Source of the DNA: Morella rubra
Taxonomy: Eukaryota; Streptophyta; Magnoliopsida; Fagales; Myricaceae
Direction of reading: 5' to 3'
NCBI GenBank assembly: GCA_003952965.2
Contig: CM025852.1
Coordinates: forward strand, 23,460,308 to 23,524,307
DNA length: 64,000 bases
The notes below the pieces were generated by a model. The model ran no database searches. It was not told where the DNA came from and saw only the letters and a list, made by a program, of their open reading frames with translations. How positions within the stretch are numbered: position 1 is the first letter of the stretch; every line of letters begins with the position of its first letter. Position numbers and translations under genes: made by a program. Positions 1 through 12,298 of this stretch are shown here, piece by piece.

Positions 1-720
1 GAAAGTATTAGTGAAGCATCTACTGTTTTCCCATACATAGGGAAAACAATGGACCGAGAACATTGATCAACCAATAAATTTCATCTTAGTTTGCTTGTAC
101 GTAACCAATTAATTTTTTTTTTTTTTATAATTACATCGCTCAAATGGGTCAAACCTAACCTTTTGTTGAGAGGGGAAATGTACTGCTGATTCTTGAATGC
201 TGTGTGACTACACCTCTAGGTTATGCCTCTTAGGCTCACTATTATTACTTGATAAGCTCACTTCAAATTGCTTATGAGGATCTCTTTATCCAATACCCAG
301 TCATCCCATTTATATGGCAGAGATATCGATCTATATCATAGTCAGCTGCATGAGGTCTTCTGTGAATGGATTTATTGTTTGACATAAACTATGTAGGTGG
401 AAATTATGAGTATATGACTTGCATGGGAATTGTAAAGTTTTCAATATTTGAAAAATCATTTATCTGTGCTGTGAGCAAAAGTGAATCCCTTTCAGTCAAG
501 TATCTGCCTAGTTATTAGAAGATTTGGGATTGGTATAGGAAGAGTTTAATTTGAATAGATTTAAAATCCAAGATCAAGAATGTCTTGACGAAAAGGGTCT
601 CATGCATAGAAGCAAATTGGGGCCATACACATCCTCTGAGGATATTTTGGACATTCATGATGCAACTATCAAAAGACCTTTCTGAACTCACATTGATAAG
701 TGGCTCTTATGTCCACGCAG
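1..720. other. No gene recognised; upstream intron of the receptor kinase or its lost 5' part
   Basis: No leucine-rich repeat coding sequence is visible, although LRR exons normally precede the malectin exon in this kinase family. The stretch is AT-rich with stops in all frames. Position 720 is the end of a good splice acceptor (pyrimidine-rich, ending CACGCAG). It may be an intron continuing to LRR exons outside the window, or the 5' half of the gene may be lost. Confidence 0.5.
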
Positions 721-3700
721 ATTATAATTTTGCAGTCAACTGTGGTGGTCCACCGATCACTTCTTCTGGGATTGTGTATGAGAGTGACAATGACATGCTT
801 GGTCCAGCTACATATTATGTTACGGATACAAAGAGGTGGGCGGTTAGCAATGTTGGATATTTTGCTGAGAGTGACAATCCTCAATACACAAGTTCCACAT
901 CTTCTCACATTACAAATACTTCAGACGTAAGGCTGTTCCAGACATCACGAATCTCTGCTTCTTCATTAAGATACTATGGCCTGGGGCTAGAGAATGGTAA
1001 CTATACTGTGAGCCTCCAGTTTGCAGAAACAGCTTTCCAAGGTTCTTTTAGGTGGAGCACTCTGGGGACACGCCTCTTTGATATTTATATCCAGGTCTCT
1101 TTCATATCGTTGAAACCATCTTAGAAACTGCCTTGATTGCCTTGTTGAACCTGGGCAACAAGGTCCTTACCTTAATAGCTGATATTATTATTCCTTATAA
1201 GTATTGTTCTCCACCCATGCTAGATGAAAGCTCTTGTTAGATCAAATTTTAAAATAAACAGTCTGTATAAAAATGCCCTTAGAAATATCAGGAAAGGTAG
1301 GTTCAAATATGAAAAAGGATGAGTTGCCATTTGAAATGCATATACTAAAACTTAAACGGGTTAATAATTTATGTTTTGTAACCTTTCACGTACTTTGGGA
1401 TAGCCCAAGAAGTACGATGATAATCATACCACAGATTTCAAAAACTTTTAGTCAAGCTTCCTAATTGGAATCATGCTTTTTTTGCAAAGTTTGTGAACTT
1501 CTGCAATGCTTTCAGTGTCATTACAGATTCATTGGTGATCTGATTGGTTGTTTCAAAACGTACTTTAAAGGATGATCTATACTGTGAATGGCTCCTAAAA
1601 TTACTTTGTAATTCTAGTATTCCATCACCATTTGCATGTTGTTATGCATTCTCAAAATTTTAGTCTTATTTCGCCAGTGTCCTTTGCAGCTTATTCACAA
1701 AATTTTCCCGATTGACTTTCTTAACCCAAAATAGAAGTAATAGTATTTCTATGTCAGGAATATGTCTACACTCGGATAAAGAATAATGATTGAGTGCTCA
1801 ATGAAATTCATATCTTAGGTTCCTAAAAGTTATTACTACTACCAGTATCATCATCACTCTGCATCTCGTTCTATTCCAGGGGAATCTGGTTTCGAAAGAT
1901 TTTAACATACAAAGAGAGGCAGGTGGAGTCACATTTCGGGCTGTCCAAAAGGGATTTAAGGCTCAGGTATCAGAAAACTATCTTGAAATCCATCTTTTTT
2001 GGTCAGGGAAAGGGACTTGCTGCTTACCTTCTCGAGGTACTTATGGACCTTCTATTTCAGCCATCAGTGTGACCCCGGGTAATGGCACGAAAAATTTTTA
2101 AGATTAAATTTTGAAGTTTAAGTACTAACTTCGGCATTCAGCTTTCTTCAATTCTGTATGGAGAACTGGATGTGGAGTTCCCTCTACGAGATGCTTCAAT
2201 GTCAAAGAGGGGGAATGTCGGATGTGGCTACATCCGTACAACTAAGGAACACTTGCAGCACAATCTAATGTCATTTAAGGTTCCAGTGGCGGAGATGGTT
2301 TGTTTGGTGGCATCAAAGACCATTATTGTAAAAAAAGGTGGCCAAAGAAAGGATTTATTGAGTAGCAGAATACCACAAGTGAATATACATAAAAACTCAA
2401 ATCTTATGAAACATGCAGTAAGATTTCATCTTCTTGGAAGAAACTACAAGACAACATGAAAATAGGAAAACAGAAGAGAAAGTATTTAATCTCTGAGTAC
2501 TTTCTCCCGATAACTTTTGATAGACAACTTCAATGTAAAACAAAAGTAACTGTTTCCTTATCATTATGGGTATGAACTGCTAATTCGGGGACAATTTTCA
2601 CTAAACATGTTTGTGGGGCTTTTGAGAGCCACAGCATTTTGAACGCTTCACCTGTGGTGATGACAGGCTGATTTCTTAAATTCTTAACCATCTATTTCCA
2701 CAAGATCTTTCATGGTGCAACAACGTGTGACATGGTTCAGGGAGCTCCATATCCAGTTCTCGGGAACATTGGAAAAGGCCCCATGCATCATTTTCCTAAC
2801 TTTCTGGGTCCATTTTATTGACTGTGCTTTTGTACAGATTTCAGACCTACCGTCAGTAACAACCCTACAACCAAGAAGAAGAATAGGACTAGTCTAATTG
2901 TGGGGATAGTTGTTGGTGGAGTTGTTAGCTTTCTTGCAGTTTTTGCAGTTTTGTGCCTTGTCAAAAGAAAAAGACAACAGACCGATGAAGATGAAGGTAA
3001 ACCAGAAAATCTGTTGACCATTTATTATAGTTGTCTGACTTCTCGATTTTGTGCTGATCTAATGATTCGCAAATTGTATTTTAAGAGTAAATCAATTTCA
3101 TTTAGGATGGGAATGGCATTTTCTCTGCATATTGTGTTCAGGGTTCAACCAAAAATGCGATGTCATTTAATTTTACAGACAACAAGTGGGAGTGAGACCT
3201 GTGTTATATGTGTGTGAATAACTATTATATGCACTGCTAACCTAAGTTACAGTCTGGCTATGCATTTTGTCGTCTTCAGCAAAAAAAAACCTAGATAGAA
3301 CACTTAAGGTGGTGATTTACAAGTTTCTTGGTGAAAACATTGCAAAAACTAACAGGTATGGAGACATTTCTGCAAGAATATGTCTTCCTGTTTTATATCT
3401 GGTGGTTAATAGGAACTTACCATCTACAAAGTAAATAAGCAGGTTGGTGACGGACAAATAGTTCACAACCCTGACGAGCTCACGATGTTTTGCAGATTTC
3501 CTAGGAATAGATGTAAGACCATACACTTTCAGTTACAGCGAACTAAAGACTGCTACAGATGATTTTAGTCCTTCCAATAAACTTGGAGAGGGAGGATTTG
3601 GACCTGTTTACATGGTAAGTCATGGTTCCCAAGATTATGTTAGTGGAACGAACTTGATTATCAAAATGAAGGTGGTGTCCATAAACATCTTGCAATTGGC

Positions 3701-6496
3701 TGCTAATAACCAGTTACAGCTAATAGTACCATCTTCTTCTTCTTCTCTCCCTCTCTCTGCCTATGTCCAACCCTCCACTACCTCCCCTCCCCCCACCATG
3801 GCCCCCACAAAGAAAAAAATAGAACAATCTAGTCAAAATGACAGCAAAAGAAGTGCCCTTGTTACAATCTAGTCATACTGGCTATTGCAGTATGTGTAAA
3901 TTATCCGGTTAGGCAAGATACCATGAAAAAGGAAATTGACATGTAAATTGATGTCCTTTTTTCTTCAACTTTTGATCAGTCCTGACTTCTCTCCTCTTAA
4001 ATGCTACGTTCTTTTGTCTTTTCAATGAACTCCACTGTCTTCATGAACCTTTGGTGAATTCAAGATATGATGCAGGTTTATTTTAGGCAAACTGGCCTTC
4101 AAGCTTCTGTCTTTCTTTCTCTCTCTTTCTTCGCAAAACACTGCTTGACCTCAAAGTGAGCTGCAACGACCCTACTTCTTTGTGATATGAGAAAACACCC
4201 TGGAATAGTCGTAATATGATGACTTTGATAAAACATGCTTAGACAACAGAAAATTAACCCAGTTAAGTTGGGCACCAATAACTTTACTTCCTCACACACT
4301 TTATTCATACTACGTCTGCCAGCACTTAACCACCAAATGGTTTAGTCGGTTTAGTCACTCTCTAAGAAATTACCTACCAAATATAGAAAAACGTTAGCTC
4401 TTATATCGGTAGTAGAATTTTTAACTTATGGTGATTCTTAACATTTACAGTGGAAACAAATTTAATCTGACACAATAATAGAATAGTTTATTAAGAGCTT
4501 ATTGTTTGCCTCTTTCTATTCTGGAATTTTTCTATATAGGGAACACTTATTGATGGCAGAGTAGTGGCTGTGAAGCAACTTTCTTTAGCATCTCACCAAG
4601 GAAAGAACCAATTTATAACAGAGATTGCTACAATATCTGCTGTACAGCACCGTAATCTTGTGAAATTGTACGGATGCTGCATTGAGGGAGAAAAAGACTT
4701 CTTGTTTATGAGTATCTGCAAAACAGGAGTCTAGATCAAGTGTTGTTTGGTAAGAGAATGCCTCTTGTTGAACTTCATGTCTGTTCTTCTAATAAGTACT
4801 ACAACCATGGAGATCTTATTGTATATGGTTTGCATGAGGCAGGAGAAAGAAGTCTCAATCTTGATTGGCCAACACGTTTTGATATATGCATGGGCATAGC
4901 AAGAGGTCTAGCTTATCTTCATGAGGAGTCGAGGGTTCGTATTGTACATAGAGATGTCAAGGCCAGTAACATTCTGCTCGATTCTGACTTCGTCCCCAAA
5001 ATTTCAGATTTTGGTTTAGCCAAACTTTATGATGATAAAAAGACCCATATAAGCACGCGCATTGCTGGGACAATGTAGGATCCCGCATAATTAGTTTTAT
5101 TGTTATTTCTTCTTTTTTTCATTTTCCAGATATATTAAGTAAGAATACGTCTTATTAAAACAAAAAAGTAACAGTCCGTGCCTTCATTGTTATTGATTTA
5201 GCGGGTATCTTGCACCGGAGTATGCCATGCGTGGACACCTTACAGAGAAGGCTGACGTGTTTTCCTTTGGCGTGGTGGCTCTAGAGATTGTTAGTGGCAG
5301 GCCTAATTCTGACTCAAGCTTAGAAGAAGAGAAGCTCTATCTTCTTGAATGGGTAAGAAGAATCACGCTGTAGTTCTTATTTGATAAATATTGATCCTTT
5401 GACACGATCCAATCACCCTTGAATATAGCAATTGCATTACACTGATCATAGTTCAGTCTCGCCTATGTTAATTGTGATTTAAAGCCAAATGAAGCATTAA
5501 ATGAAAGGAAAGAAGAGATGATTCTGGATGTCCTTTTCAAAAGAGAGTAACTTCAATGTTTTTCACATAGAAGTGGATATATTGTGTACTTGATAGAGTG
5601 TGAACCGAGTATCTCTCAATGGTATTTGCAAAGCCTTTTAAGACTTCCACGATATGGCATAATGAAGTAGTTTATTAGAAACTCGGACTTCTCTGTCTTT
5701 TCATTTCTTTTGGTAGGGGAGGAGGTAAAGGGGTGTGGTAGCTCAAGTTGATACACATCCCTGATTCCCAGTGCCGGCCTTTCTACCATGTCCTAGATTT
5801 TTGGTTGGGATGCTCACTTTTATAGTAGTAGGAAATTTTGCAAATGTAGTGCATCTTAAAGGAAAAGACTTGACCCTCTGCATCATTAACAGTGAAATGC
5901 TATGAAGCTCTGCTGCACCACAAGACTTGTCTTTAACAAAGTGCCTTGAGAGGCATGCCAGGGCATATAATTTCTATTATGTGTTAAATCTTGTAGGATA
6001 AAGATAAAGGTTCTTGTCCTGATAATATGGAATGATGAATCTGAAAATTCCCTACTATAAATGATATCTAAGAATTTCTTCTATCAAAAACTACACTACT
6101 ACTGGATATTGCTGTCATTTTTCTTCTTCTTAGGCTTGGCACCTACATGAGAACAGACGTGATATTGAACTGCTGGACTCGCAATTACCTTCGTACAGTG
6201 AAGAAGAAGCAAAACGAGTAATTAGAGTGGGTCTATTGTGCAGTCAATCATCACCAACGCTAAGGCCATCAATGTCACGTGTAGTGGCAATGCTTTCAGG
6301 AGATGCCGAGGTGAGCCCTGAAATTTCAAGACCTGCATACTTGACTGAGTGGAAGTTTAATGACGTAACCAGCTCTATGAGCGACATCGAAACTCGAGGA
6401 CTTGATACCAGCCTATACAACTCCATGTCTGATCATCCAGAGCAGTCACCTGTAGGAGCAACTTTTCCTATGCTTCGAGATACTACTAGAGAATAG
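721..6496 (+). pseudogene. Malectin/LRR receptor-like Ser/Thr kinase (subfamily VIII-2, At1g56140-like), 5'-partial and frameshifted
   Basis: Exons by splice sites and frame: 721-1094, 1880-2078 (both malectin), 2838-2996 (transmembrane), 3496-3614, 4540-4749, 4843-5074, 5202-5352 and 6134-6496 (kinase and tail). The malectin part has NFAVNCGG and the motif YYGLGLENGNYTVSLQFAET. The membrane segment runs LIVGIVVGGVVSFLAVFAV, followed by a basic stop-transfer KRKRQQ. The kinase keeps the glycine loop (GEGGFGPVY), VAVK lysine, [13 protein letters not shown] and APEYAMRG, so catalytic residues are present. Two oddities: the exon ending at 3614 reads VYM where relatives have VYK, and the A-run at 4691-4695 is one base short, so GEK is followed by a wrong frame and a stop within about 40 bases. 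After that point the normal frame resumes to the stop at 6494-6496. No LRR exons are in the window. It would be a plasma-membrane receptor kinase if intact. One base could also be a sequencing or assembly error, in which case this is a functional gene. Confidence 0.72.
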
Positions 6497-8826
6497 AGGA
6501 GAGTTGAGTTGGTCTCTGCTTTTCTTTTCCTTCTTTTCCTTCGTTGTTCCCTTTTTCTCTTTAGTTGATCTAAAAACAGTTTGTGTTCTTTTTCTTGATC
6601 TTGCATGACACTGTATATCACAAGAGATGTAATTTCACTTTTCCATTCCATTTTTTGAGTAATTTCTGAGGATTTTAACCTTTGTCGTATGCTGAACTAG
6701 TGTGGAATTTGTAATCTTTTTGCTGGGTTGTTCTTGTCAAGTTTAGGATGTCGTAAATTTTTTTTTTTTTTTTTTCTAAATTAGATGTCGTAAATTCAAT
6801 TCTAGATGTTATGATATGTTGACCGAAAACCCGTTCGGTCCAAATCCGTCAATTCTAGTTTTTCAGATGTTAAAATCACATTATTGTCTAAACTCGCCGA
6901 ACACAAATTTATTCTCTTTTTTTTTTTTTTTATAGGAAAAAATGATCAGAACTGTCAAAATGCTGCATCCGGATTTCGGTCCATTGTTACAAACCTTAAA
7001 AACCTTTCACAACATTTGTTCTAATCAGTTTGACCACAATACCACGATACGATCTAGTAATTGTGTTTTGGCTAGATACATGATTCAAGAACTGTGTTTT
7101 TTTTATTTAAAAAAAAAACTGATCAAAGGCTGCTCGGGACAAATGATTGATAATCGGAAGTGAACGGACTCTGGTTTTTTCTTAATAATTCCGGACAAAA
7201 CAACACTTACTTAGAGCTGGTAAGGTTGATCCTTTGCCAGGCGAATAAATGGGTGTCATAAATCCTTTAAATATGGTCCACCATGACCTATTGTCATAAC
7301 TTCGAAGTGCTGAACAACTTCTCCTAAACAAAAGTTGGAAGAACTTGAACATACAAACAAAAACGTACAGAAATTGGAATAAACGATGGAGGCAAAGGAT
7401 TTCATCCTTGATTTCATCCTTACCACCAACTATAAATCTAATTACCACTACACATAAATATACCTTGTACCCTAAGTTGATCACGAAAAAGAGTCTGAAT
7501 AACATCAAAATCTTAGTATCAAATTTCATGTTATCCCACTGGAATCGACATTCACCTATATTATCACATTGGAAAGTATCCCAAATAATATTTCTCATGA
7601 ATTATTGATGACAAGAGAACTGCAAGAATGGAAAAGCATTACAAGGTCACATTGCACGATCCCAATCTTGTATTTTGACAATCTCAAGACTGAGCAATTA
7701 TACCGAGCAGTAAAATTGATATCCAACAAATATATAGCACCAAATGTACACAAAGCACTAATTTCACACAATAGTATAAGAGAATTGAACGCCTTCCAAA
7801 GAATAAACATCCAAAGCCCCTATCCAGAACCAAGTTCAAAAAGAAGTGGAGAAGTGAACCCAAAGAAGACTTCAAAGGCACAAGGTTTTCAAAAAAACTA
7901 ACTAGAATTGAACGCCTTCCAAAGAATAAACATCCAAAGCCCCTATCCAGAACCAAGTTCAAAAAGAAGTGCTAGAACCTCAAAGGCCATTACTAATTCA
8001 GGCTGATAGTACAAAGAAAGAACATGATTTTAACTCAGTGCATGGACTCGCTCGCTTCAATCATACAATCTTAAAAGTCCATCAGAGGTAGATACCACTG
8101 TAACTCCACTCTTCTTAATTACTAAAGCACCTAAAACATACGTAGCATGCATCTAAGATCCTCTTTCTCCCGTACCCCCTCTTCACCACACCCAAATCCC
8201 CAATCCGTACCCACAGTTTTCTTTCATTATTACCAACACAGTAAGCACATTTTAAGTACAGTTACAACCTACATAAGTGACGGGCGAAGAAACAAACATG
8301 ACCCAAGATCCTCGATGGTCATCCTTAATGAAAAGGTAACCATCTACATCCATATCTGCTTGCTATCTCATAAAAGAGATAAATTGGAAGATAATGTGCT
8401 TAAGTTCCCTAGTCAGATAGACCAATTCCACTAAAAAAAACAACCCTTGATTTAGGAACCAAAAGTAGTAAACTTAGGGCACTAGGAGAAGAAACATTTC
8501 GGACATAATAATCGAAACTCAACCAGGATAAGTGACAAACCTTATTCACTACCACACAAAATTCCACCATGCATATGGGGGAAGAACACTCAACCTGGAA
8601 ACCAATTTACTCGATCTAGCCAAACAACGCATCCCCTGAAAACATTGAGAACTTCAAGCTACGCAGCCACATAATCCAACCATAATCGCCAAAACATGTC
8701 CAGAATAATAATATTCCCAATGCGAATTCAGACAAATTTACAGAATATAGCGAGCATCGTGCATCATACACATATAACATCCTCGCAATAAGAGGTCATC
8801 AACAAACTCATCGTTGATCTGATTTA
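6497..8826. other. Intergenic, 3' flanks of the receptor kinase and CHMP1
   Basis: The space between two convergent genes. It holds poly-T tracts at about 6759-6775 and 6918-6933, and a spaced direct repeat at 7781-7971. Open frames here (for example 138 codons on the minus strand at 7182-7598) have low-complexity composition and no recognisable domain. The last few hundred bases probably include the 3' UTR of CHMP1. Confidence 0.5.
7781..7971. repeat. Spaced direct repeat, two 68-bp copies 123 bp apart
   Basis: Positions 7781-7848 and 7904-7971 are the same 68-base sequence, beginning AGAATTGAACGCC and ending AAAAAGAAGTG, with 55 unrelated bases between. I found no mismatch by eye. The identity points to a recent local duplication. 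Confidence 0.9.
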
Positions 8827-9438
8827 TTAACCTCTAGCCTTAAGCTCGGCGAGACGCCTCGAGAGGTCGTCCTCGTCGACCTTCTCGGCCTCCTTGGTCG
8901 GCACGGCGTGCGCCGCCGGCTGTGGCAGGCCCACCGATACCTCAAGGCCGTAATCGTCTGCGACTTGCTGCATCAGGCTGTTGACCTCTCCCTCAGGCGT
9001 GGAGAGCGAGGTGGAGCCGGCCATGGCGCTCTCCATGAACTCGGCCTGGACTTCCATGTTGACGAACTGCTTCTCGAACTGGTCCATGGTCTCGGACATC
9101 TTCTGGAGGTTGCCGGTGGCGAGGGTGGATTCGAGGGACTTGACGATGTTTCCCATGGACTTGTTGATGGTGGTCATCTTGGCCTGGGTGTCGAGGCGTG
9201 CGACGACAGCGTCGAGACGAGAGGCTAGACGGAGGTAGTTCATCTGCTCGGTGCGCTTACGGATCGCGTTCTCGGCGTAGATTCTGGCACCATCGATGTT
9301 TCCCTTCTCCATGGCCTTCTTGATTTTGAGCTTCTCGGATTTCTCCTCCTTCTCACACTTTTTGGCTTGGCGTTGGAGAGACTTGGCCGTGAATTTCAAC
9401 TCCATGATCTGGTTCAAGAGCTTCTCGGTGTTTCCCAT
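8827..9438 (-). CDS. CHMP1: ESCRT-III subunit CHMP1 (DID2/Vps46 family)
   Basis: A single exon encodes 203 residues, the usual CHMP1 length, from ATG at 9438 to stop at 8827. The protein starts [20 protein letters not shown], the basic first helix of Snf7-family proteins, and continues with long charged helices. It ends with [14 protein letters not shown], a MIM1-type helix (residues about 190-203) that binds MIT domains of VPS4/SKD1 and LIP5. In plants CHMP1 acts at multivesicular endosomes in sorting membrane proteins such as auxin carriers into intralumenal vesicles. The coding region is much richer in GC than its flanks, so antisense open frames in the same interval are shadows. A CT repeat lies in the leader. 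Convergent with the receptor kinase. Identification is firm; the A or B paralogue is not resolved. Confidence 0.97.
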   Translation of the reverse strand: MGNTEKLLNQIMELKFTAKSLQRQAKKCEKEEKSEKLKIKKAMEKGNIDGARIYAENAIRKRTEQMNYLRLASRLDAVVARLDTQAKMTTINKSMGNIVKSLESTLATGNLQKMSETMDQFEKQFVNMEVQAEFMESAMAGSTSLSTPEGEVNSLMQQVADDYGLEVSVGLPQPAAHAVPTKEAEKVDEDDLSRRLAELKARG

Positions 9439-10835
9439 GGTCGATGATCGAAGCCTGGATTCGGATTTTGCGTTTCAAAATTCTAGGGCTTCAGAGAGAG
9501 AGAGAGAGAATGAGGGTTGATTTTGATCGGAAGGTGAGAATGAACTTGAAGGAGGAATTGCGGACCCCGGTGGGACATTTAGACCCAATAGTCACCGCGT
9601 TACTTTATTTGTGGGACCCATCTCACCGTGTTTTATTTGGGTAAGGTGGGTGGGTCCCAAACAAAAGAGAGAACGTGGCAGGGAAAGGGAAAGTTCTACG
9701 AAGGATCAAAAGTAGTCACCATTGTAGAGCGAGTCGTTACGTACATAGCAGAACTCCGTCCTGTATAGTGCCTACGCGTGGAATAAGAAAATTAGGTCTT
9801 CAATTTTTATTTTTGTTTTTATTTTAAAGGATTGTCCAAAGGCGATAATTCAATATGGTTAAAATGAACAGCTTTTAACCACCCGTTGCACATAGGGCTA
9901 ATACTGTAATACTCGCAACATTATTTAAGGGAAGACAAACCTATGGAGGTCTTTCCTAACGGCTATTCTTTGACTTAAATATTATTATATTTTAAAATGT
10001 AAATATGAGCTTTTGGGTTTGTTTGGAATTTTTTTTGTTTTGATAATTTAACATTTAAGTATCGCTTTTGTTCATATTGTTCGTCTCTGTGTTCTTTTCT
10101 TCTTATTGTTTGTCTTGGCCTACTTATTTATATTTTTTAAGTTTTGGCACTTATCATTATTGCCAGTCCAAAAAAATTTCTAATAAGCTTATCCCAACCC
10201 CAGATAATCCGACCCCCTTAATATTAGTATAGCTTTGCCTTACAAATCGCTTGATGGAACGTACAGAACTAGTACCCTGTTCTCGGATTGGTGCAAATCC
10301 TCAGATACCATATGGCAGAAGATCAAAAGCTGCAGTTGAAATGAATTCACTCTCGTTAAAGTACAGCTTCTTTGCTTTCCAATTTGACGCACTCAAACTC
10401 CCACTAGATGCTCTCATAAAAATAAAATAAAAAAATAGCTTTAAAGCCATATGATTGGCTGGACAATGGGATCATAGAGAATTGCTGAATTGCAGAGGAT
10501 TATACTGAAGAAACTGATAATCGTTAAATGCTAATTCTATTACCATAAGCTTGAAGTTGATGGTAAACTTCGATGTAATACAAAAGGCGATGCCTTAATC
10601 AAATGATAATCCTTGCAATCTGTGTAAAAGAAAAGCAAATATTCATTTCATGTCTTTGCCATATAATTTTTCTCTTCATCCCAAAAGCAGAACAGAGTGT
10701 TCTGCACTTACTTCCCATCCCACCACCTGTTTTCAGCCAAACCACAAAAGAAAGCAGATCAATGAACTTGAAAATACCCCCAACGAATCCCGCAACTATC
10801 CATTTGCCAAAATCCTATGTCCCTTGAGTAAAAGC
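9439..10835. other. Intergenic; CHMP1 promoter and leader, then 3' flank of the next gene
   Basis: Positions 9439 to about 9540 are probably the CHMP1 leader (minus strand), including the GA/CT repeat at 9493-9509. The rest is AT-rich without a recognisable gene or element. The part next to 10836 is likely the 3' UTR of the membrane-protein gene. Confidence 0.5.
9493..9509. repeat. (GA)n/(CT)n microsatellite in the CHMP1 leader
   Basis: About eight GA units on the plus strand, which reads CT on the coding (minus) strand about 55 bases upstream of the CHMP1 start codon. This is a typical plant CT-rich leader and a possible BBR/BPC (GAGA-binding) site. Confidence 0.85.
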
Positions 10836-11450
10836 CTAATTACACAAGATGACCCTTGTGACAGCGAGGACAAGGCAAGACATGGCGAAGAAGAACAAAG
10901 TGACGAAGTCCCTCGCCGACCACTTCCTGACAGGCTTGGCCTCGACGCGCAAACTTTTCGCCCTACGTAACGCGTCGACCTCCTTCAACAAGTCGAATTC
11001 GACCCCCTTCTTCTTCAGTTCCTCGACGCACTTAGCCAAGAGCTTTCCATCCTCCTTCTCCCTCTCCAGTAGCTTCTCCAAGTGGACCTCCACATCCGTC
11101 TTGTACCGTACGGCCCAAATGATTCCAAGCGAAAACAGAAGGGAACAGAGCGATGGGATCCATGACCTGTGGCAGGCTAACCTGTTGGCAACTGGGTCTC
11201 GAGAAGAGGCATTGAAGAGCAGGACTAAAGCTGTGGAGTGAAAGAGAAAGAACAGGATGTAGAGCATTGTGATCTCTGTTCGGACCGAATCGATCTGGGT
11301 TTCTTTGAAGGTTATTCTTCCGAGGATTAGTTCTTCTTCCTTGAGCCATTGCTTGAGAAGAAGCTTGTGGGTCGGTGTGTCAGCGATTTGTTTAAGAGGG
11401 TGCATGGGCTTTGACTCCATGATTGATGGGTTTGAGTGCTGATCAGCCAT
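10836..11450 (-). CDS. Plant three-helix membrane protein with internal coiled coil, function unknown
   Basis: An intronless frame of 204 residues from ATG at 11450 to stop at 10836. An in-frame ATG at 11504 would add 18 residues, but those are coded by the CT microsatellite (SLSLSLS), so I prefer the inner start. Features in the 204-residue numbering: hydrophilic N terminus with PLKQIADTPTHKLLLKQWL, hydrophobic helix at about 61-81, second at about 95-115 (SWIPSLCSLLFSLGIIWAV), a charged heptad-like stretch at about 118-170 (LEKLLEREKEDGKLLAKC), and a C-terminal helix at about 181-203. The strongly ordered amphipathic and hydrophobic pattern and high coding GC support a real gene. I do not recognise a characterised family and assign no function. 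It lies on the same strand as CHMP1 but is well separated from it. Confidence 0.85.
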   Translation of the reverse strand: MADQHSNPSIMESKPMHPLKQIADTPTHKLLLKQWLKEEELILGRITFKETQIDSVRTEITMLYILFFLFHSTALVLLFNASSRDPVANRLACHRSWIPSLCSLLFSLGIIWAVRYKTDVEVHLEKLLEREKEDGKLLAKCVEELKKKGVEFDLLKEVDALRRAKSLRVEAKPVRKWSARDFVTLFFFAMSCLVLAVTRVILCN

Positions 11451-11460
11451 GAAGTTGCTT

Positions 11461-11478
11461 AGAGAGAGAGAGAGAGAG
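11461..11478. repeat. (GA)n/(CT)n microsatellite next to a start codon
   Basis: Nine GA units on the plus strand. They are CT on the coding strand, 11 bases upstream of the preferred start codon of the membrane-protein gene. Confidence 0.85.
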
Positions 11479-11764
11479 TTTTGAGAGGAGTAACAGTGGA
11501 GCAAGATTTTTGAGACGGTCGCGATGTTTTTGTTTTTGAATTCTACAACGGTCGGATTCCAAAACTATTGGATTTTAAAAGAAATAGAGGAGAAGCATAA
11601 TCCCAGGAATGCCCCTAGTGGTGAGTAATTGCCATTTGCCGGAGCGTGCGTGCCAGCGTTTGTAACGGCTACGGCGAGTGAAATTCCATTTTTGTCCTCT
11701 ACGACTGCGAATAACATGTTCAGAGCTGCCAACGGTCATCTCACACCCGATATTTCATTATTGT

Positions 11765-11934
11765 TACCTATGTTTTCTCAATATTTTCATGTATAAAAAT
11801 TTTCAGTAAAATAAATATATTTTAAAATTTTTAATTTTTACATGTACATATTTCAACTTTCACAAATTTTAATAAATTCTAATAAAATAAAAATTTTAAA
11901 AATATTTTCTGAAATTTTGACAAACAAATGCCCT
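11765..11934 (-). mobile_element. AT-rich MITE-like element, copy C
   Basis: Read on the minus strand, this aligns along its whole length with the element at 54652-54829. It starts GGGCATTTGTTTGTCAAAAT, has the same internal blocks (ATTTTTATTTTATTRGAATTTATT, CTGAAAATTTTTATAC), and ends in a decayed GAGAAAAC. The terminal repeats pair with each other only imperfectly. The ends are estimates. Confidence 0.65.
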
Positions 11935-12298
11935 TGTATCAGACTTGGTCCGTTACCTTTGAAGCTCACGTACTCTCGATCAAAGCCATTATTTTAACAG
12001 ACATCACCCGGTGCGGCGGTGCTGGTGTATCAGCTTTCAATTTTTATTTTTTTTTGTGGGTAAGTAGAAAAGAAACTTCCGAACATTTTTTTTCACATTT
12101 GACTTGATCACTTAAAGCCTAAACTTGTTAAAATTATCGGCAGACATATTCCTATGGCTATCGTCAATTCGTTATGCATCTTCTTTTGATTTGCTCCTAG
12201 AAAAAAGGCTTCAACTGATTGACCCATCATCCATGGAGTTCTTCCAGCAAATCTCCTCTCGGCTAACGCCATGAGCACACCACCTATAACCCCAACTT

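Noticed and set aside
2172..2459. 95-codon plus-strand frame between malectin and transmembrane exons of the receptor kinase
   Set aside because: Lies wholly within an intron whose splice sites give a continuous conserved protein; no similarity to the family.
7182..7598. 138-codon minus-strand frame
   Set aside because: Rich in Phe, Cys and Val from AT-rich DNA, no domain, overlaps other frames on the opposite strand; likely chance.
8908..9238. Plus-strand frames antisense to CHMP1
   Set aside because: They exist only because the CHMP1 coding strand is GC-rich at third positions; the minus-strand protein is unmistakable.
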